39,667 bases of DNA from a virus. How positions within the stretch are numbered: position 1 is the stretch's first letter; each line of letters begins with the position of its first letter. The stretch covers positions 1-39,667 of the IMG/VR virus record IMGVR_UViG_3300045902_000657; one strand, written 5' to 3'. The position numbers were made by a program, and so were the translations under genes. This document shows, piece after piece, positions 36,084-39,667 of this stretch. Below the pieces are notes generated by a model, which did no database searches, was not told the origin of the DNA, and saw only the letters and a program-made list of their open reading frames with translations.

Positions 36084-37948
36084 TGCCCGCCCCAGCTCCA
36101 TGGACACTGACCCACGATGGCGTGACCAAGAGTCTTGCCGAGTGGGGATTGTCCGCGCTCCGTTTCGAGTTCGCCTCCCAGGACTTCGACCGCGCCACCT
36201 TCCTCCACGACGGCGCGAATGTGGATGCGGATGACCTCTTCGCCTACGGCGACACCGTGACCATCGCCCACGGCGCCACGCAATGGTTCGTCGGCCGCGT
36301 CCGCGCCACGCCCTCGACCGGCCGGGGCAATGCCGAGGCGAAGAGTTATGAGGTGCTGGGCGGATGGGATTACCTCGCACGGCGCGTTTATCAGCAGGCG
36401 CACAAGGTCTTCGCCACGCCGGGCGATGCCAGCTCCGGCCTGGTGGATGAGTATGAATCCCTCGTGAGCCTTCCGCGCCGGGTGCAGAACGTGCCCCTGC
36501 CCGGCACCGGCTTCTATCTGGCCGCCATCACCACCGGCCAGCAGATCAAGGACGTGTGCGATTATGTCGCCACGCAGCACGTCGCACAATTCGGCGGCAG
36601 CGCCCCCTTCACGGTGGATGACTCAGACCTCCCCGATCTCAATCCACCCCTCGATCAGCGCGCCGACACGCCGGCCAGCGAAATCATCCGGCTCATGCTG
36701 CGCTGGTCGCCGGAGGCCGTGGCCTGGTTCGATTACTCGACCACGCCCCCGACCTTCAAATGCAAGCGCAACACGGCCATGACCACGGTGAGCGTCGCCC
36801 TGACCGACCTGGTGGGGCTGGACATCCGGCCGGAACCGCAGTTGCAAGTGCCTTGCGTGGCGATCAAATACCGCCGCACCGACACCATCAACGACCAACC
36901 CGCGCTGGTGATCGTGGACGATATTCACCCGCCCGGCGCCACGGGCCGCGAGGAGGATGCTTTCTCATCCACCATCGACCTCGAAGGGAACACCATCTCG
37001 CGGGTGAACCTGACGGTGGCCATCGAGACGGAGGACATCCCGGCCGCCGGCAACAACGCCCCATACATCGCATGGCTGAAGCAGCACTTGCCCTGGCTCG
37101 ATGACGCGAAGAACACGGACATCGAAGTGATCTCCGCGGATTCGCCCACGTTCACCCGCAAGCTCATTTCGCAGAGCGTCCCCGCTTGGACGGGCAAAGT
37201 GGTCGCCCGCGACACGCTCAAGGTCACTGTGAGCTACAAGGTGCGCACCGATCCGAGCACGGCCAACGAGAACAACGTGCTCGAAACCAAGACGCGCACA
37301 GTCGCCATCCGCATCGCCACCACGGACGCCGAAACCACCGAATACAGCATCGTCCAGAGCGCATCGAGCGGCGGCGGCGAAGAGGCGCCCCAGGGGCTGG
37401 CCGAAAAGATTTACAACGCCTTTGCGAGCCTCCAATGGAGCGGCAGCTTCAGCGTGACCGAGGGCGAGGTGGCGGGCGCCTTCCGCATCGGGCAGAAGCT
37501 TAACATCACCGGCGGCCGGCCGGAATGGGCGACCATGGGCGCCATCGTGCAGGCGGTGAGCGAGGACGTGGACAGCGGCACCACCACGGTCCGCTTTGGG
37601 CCGCCGCAACACCTCAACCTCAGCGACCTCGTGGCACTGATGCGGGTCACGCGGAACCGCCTCACTTTCCACAGCACCGCCACCCAGGAGAGCGGCGAGA
37701 CGCCGGCCGGCGATTCGGACCTGGAGCTGGAGGGCGACGGCCCGTTGGAGAATAGCAGCGCCGGCGACGGCCCGACCAAGCGCATGGCGATCACGGACAC
37801 CGCAACCGCCAACGCCAAGATTGATCTCAACGCCACCGCCACCGTCGTCTCGGGCACCGCGCGGCCCATGGCGGTGCGCGAGTTGCCCACCTGCGAAGCC
37901 GGGGTTCAGAAAAAGCGGCTATTCATTTGTTCGGAGGCTTACGTGTGA
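36083..37948 (+). CDS. Tail hub/tip protein
   Basis: The product is 621 aa from ATG 36083 overlapping the tape-measure stop. The N-terminal ~180 residues resemble the beta-barrel ring region of phage hub proteins (GVTKSLAEWGLSALRFEFAS; GDTVTIAHGATQWFVGRVRA). The middle is mixed alpha/beta, and from about 430 it is a Ser/Thr-rich beta region (IGQKLNITGGRPEWATMGAI). The place just after the tape measure is where hub proteins of long-tailed phages are encoded. Family assignment is tentative. Confidence 0.6.
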   Translation: MPAPAPWTLTHDGVTKSLAEWGLSALRFEFASQDFDRATFLHDGANVDADDLFAYGDTVTIAHGATQWFVGRVRATPSTGRGNAEAKSYEVLGGWDYLARRVYQQAHKVFATPGDASSGLVDEYESLVSLPRRVQNVPLPGTGFYLAAITTGQQIKDVCDYVATQHVAQFGGSAPFTVDDSDLPDLNPPLDQRADTPASEIIRLMLRWSPEAVAWFDYSTTPPTFKCKRNTAMTTVSVALTDLVGLDIRPEPQLQVPCVAIKYRRTDTINDQPALVIVDDIHPPGATGREEDAFSSTIDLEGNTISRVNLTVAIETEDIPAAGNNAPYIAWLKQHLPWLDDAKNTDIEVISADSPTFTRKLISQSVPAWTGKVVARDTLKVTVSYKVRTDPSTANENNVLETKTRTVAIRIATTDAETTEYSIVQSASSGGGEEAPQGLAEKIYNAFASLQWSGSFSVTEGEVAGAFRIGQKLNITGGRPEWATMGAIVQAVSEDVDSGTTTVRFGPPQHLNLSDLVALMRVTRNRLTFHSTATQESGETPAGDSDLELEGDGPLENSSAGDGPTKRMAITDTATANAKIDLNATATVVSGTARPMAVRELPTCEAGVQKKRLFICSEAYV

Positions 37949-39513
37949 GCTGCAGCTCCGGGATTGGACAATGCAACTGTGTCAATCCTTACGAGGATCT
38001 GACCCTGACGATCCGGGCGTTTGTTGGGACGACGGAGGTCAATCGGCCGGTGTCAGGTTCTTGGACTGGACCCGCGATCGCCCCGCCCCCGTATCCGCTC
38101 ACGTTTAGCGGAACCACCCCGCTCACGGTCTCCTTCAGGCGCAAACCATTTCCTCAAGGCGTCGAGCCGTCGGTGGTGCTGTGCAACTTTCAGGTCTTGC
38201 CGCCTCCGGGCCAAACGGTCTGGCAGAGTTTCGAGTGCGAGAACCCGGTGTCCGCTTTCGCCGGCGGCCTTGCCACGGTGGATATGTATGATTGGGGTGA
38301 TCCGGTGCCGCCGCAGAGAACCAATCCGGCGACGTTCATCTGGCGGCGGCAGGGGACCTCCTGCACGCTGACCGAGTTCATCAATTACAGGGAGGCCACC
38401 CTTTTCCAACACGGCTTCCCGGCGTTTCGGCCGTTCACGCGCGTCGGATTGTGGAAGTATGGCGGCGGCGGCGCCTGGAGCACCGACGCCGGCCTGAAGA
38501 ACTTTTTCCTTGTTGGCGAGGGCATCCAGCTTGCCCAGGAGGAGGACAAATACGGCCCCTGCTACTGGTGCAAGGCCAACACTCCCACCCCGGCACCGGG
38601 GCCGGGCGATGCGGCGTTCGCGACCTTTTTCGAGCAGGTTGAGTCCGGGGTTTTAACTAACAGCATCCCTACGGGGACCGGGCTGAACCTGTTCAACTTC
38701 CGGTGGGCGACGTGCTCGATCAGCGGGGCCTCGGCGATCTTCAGCGAAAGCATCTTTGAGGTGGGGGACTTTTGCCAGGAAGTGGGGTTGGGTGGCGGGT
38801 TCGTCATCGCGCAATGCATCGCCCCGATTACGGGGCCGACTGTGCGGCCGAGGGATGACCCGGCTCATTGGCTGCCGATGGGGACAACGCAGCGTTACCC
38901 GCTCTTCGACCTTTCCTCGACGGGTGGGGTTTATACGACGCTGAGCCAGCGCTCGCGTTTCAAGTGGCGGTTCACGAATGGCACGGCAACCCAGTTTGCC
39001 ACGAGTGAAATTGCCAACGCCTACGCCGTGGCCGTTGCCTCTACGGGCAGCCAAACCAGGCCTCGTTGGGCCTATCTCGGCACACCCGCCAGGAGGACCG
39101 AAGTGGCCACGCCGGTGGGCAACCGCAGCAAGGATGTGGCGGGCGTGATCTGGCCCCACGGGCCGGGGTCAACCGTGCGTTTGTTTGAGGCCACGGCTAC
39201 CGGGCAACATTGGGCTTACAGCGGCCCCGCCATCTTCACCGATGGGCCTGGGGCCGATAACCCTCCATGGGAGACCCATCTGGATGAGATCGAGCAATGG
39301 ATCGAACTGGGTAGCCTCGTGACCCCCTCCTCGATGGCCTCTCAGGCCCAAAGCTCCGCATCGTCATCGGCGCCATTCCGGCAGGCGGGAGCGCATAGCG
39401 GCGCCGGCACGGTCACGAACGGCCAGGTAATCATCCTTCCCGGCTATGGTGAGCAGACTTGGGCCAAGGGGGAAAGTGTGATCCGGACGGCAGCAGGCTA
39501 CGAGTGCCTGTGA
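37945..39513 (+). CDS. Tail-tip/host-specificity candidate, Cys-rich start
   Basis: The product is 522 aa from GTG 37945, with GGAGG nine bases upstream; the start overlaps the previous stop (GTGA). The N-terminus has several Cys in a short span (SCSSGIGQCNCVNPYEDL). The body is beta-rich with many Trp/Gly/Pro (FRRKPFPQGVEPSVVLCNFQ; WKYGGGGAWSTDAGLKNFFL), the profile of tail-tip or receptor-binding proteins. No named family is recognised. The C-terminal segment SSMASQAQSSASSSAPFRQA is low-complexity. Confidence 0.5.
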   Translation: MSCSSGIGQCNCVNPYEDLTLTIRAFVGTTEVNRPVSGSWTGPAIAPPPYPLTFSGTTPLTVSFRRKPFPQGVEPSVVLCNFQVLPPPGQTVWQSFECENPVSAFAGGLATVDMYDWGDPVPPQRTNPATFIWRRQGTSCTLTEFINYREATLFQHGFPAFRPFTRVGLWKYGGGGAWSTDAGLKNFFLVGEGIQLAQEEDKYGPCYWCKANTPTPAPGPGDAAFATFFEQVESGVLTNSIPTGTGLNLFNFRWATCSISGASAIFSESIFEVGDFCQEVGLGGGFVIAQCIAPITGPTVRPRDDPAHWLPMGTTQRYPLFDLSSTGGVYTTLSQRSRFKWRFTNGTATQFATSEIANAYAVAVASTGSQTRPRWAYLGTPARRTEVATPVGNRSKDVAGVIWPHGPGSTVRLFEATATGQHWAYSGPAIFTDGPGADNPPWETHLDEIEQWIELGSLVTPSSMASQAQSSASSSAPFRQAGAHSGAGTVTNGQVIILPGYGEQTWAKGESVIRTAAGYECL

Positions 39514-39667
39514 TCCGATCAGGCTTGCAAACATACTGCAACGCCACGGCAACCATCCTGGACTTTATCAAACCTCCGTCAGTTTTTCTCAAGCCTCGCG
39601 GCTTTTTACCCCGCGCAGGAACGCTACGCCCGCGCTCTCCTGCAACGGCAGCTCGCCGTCCAACAAC
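39510..39667 (+). CDS. Partial gene cut by the window edge
   Basis: A GTG at 39510 overlaps the previous stop (GTGA), like the upstream genes, and gives VIRSGLQTYCNATATILDFI. That frame then reads poorly. The other frame from about 39570 (NLRQFFSSLAAFYPAQERYA then RALLQRQLAVQQ) looks more like a natural protein but has no start codon. A frameshift near 39570, or a start in another codon, would reconcile them. More sequence on the right is needed to decide. Confidence 0.35.
   Translation, partial: MIRSGLQTYCNATATILDFIKPPSVFLKPRGFLPRAGTLRPRSPATAARRPT

Noticed and set aside
26222-37948. Contractile tail (Mu L sheath, baseplate wedge proteins)
   Set aside because: No sheath-like protein is present between the terminator-type and tape-measure genes, and the protein order fits a long non-contractile tail.
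1-39667. CRISPR array, tRNA or rRNA genes, toxin-antitoxin or restriction systems
   Set aside because: No regularly spaced direct repeats, no cloverleaf or rRNA-like sequence, and no recognisable defence-system motifs were seen on either strand.

Overview
The window holds most of a transposable (Mu-like) prophage or phage in a GC-rich genome. The host is most likely a Verrucomicrobiota bacterium (Pedosphaera/Limisphaera-like). That assignment rests on the interspersed low-complexity palindromes of the 'CTCTGCGCCTCTGCGGTG' type, on an attC-like site whose translation reads NHALHPT...VSLGR, and on Asn/Thr/Gly-rich secreted proteins; I know these traits from that phylum. It is an inference and was not tested by any search.

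Layout. Two divergent operons meet at about 12.27-12.31 kb. The leftward (minus) early operon runs from 12.27 kb to about 0.2 kb: a small Ner-like DNA-binding protein, a set of small unknown genes, a DUF3102 protein, a MuA-type transposase (7247-9358), a MuB-type AAA+ ATPase (6078-7226), small genes, a polymerase-X-type nucleotidyltransferase, a small membrane protein and a Gam-like DNA-end protector. It continues into a less GC-rich block of unknown genes, an integron-type tyrosine recombinase (IntI-like, 1364-2311) with an attC-like folded site beside it, and three more small genes. Most junctions are 4-bp ATGA overlaps, so the genes are probably translated in a coupled way.

The rightward (plus) operon starts with what looks like a broken XRE repressor, followed by an alpha/beta hydrolase, a lipoprotein and a DUF2730-like membrane/coiled-coil protein where a lysis module would sit. 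Next come Mu-type head genes (gp26-like winged helix, DUF3486 small terminase, a GpA-type large terminase, DUF935 portal, protease/scaffold, decoration, capsid, DUF1320, gpG-like). The tail is of the long non-contractile kind: a tube-like protein, a 606-aa tape measure and hub/tip proteins, with no contractile sheath. Between tube and tape measure lies about 6 kb of secreted-looking adhesion genes (a beta-helix protein and a protein with a FlgD-type Ig domain). The window stops inside the tail-tip region.

Working model. A and B carry out replicative transposition, Gam protects DNA ends, terminase packages by the headful, and the tail resembles that of the transposable siphophages (the B3/D3112 type of Pseudomonas). 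The most unusual points are the IntI-like recombinase translationally coupled into a phage early operon beside an attC-like site; a transposase whose middle catalytic residue appears to be Glu; Sec signal peptides on several proteins encoded among the virion genes, one of them built directly from a dispersed repeat; and repeats inserted in frame inside small phage genes.
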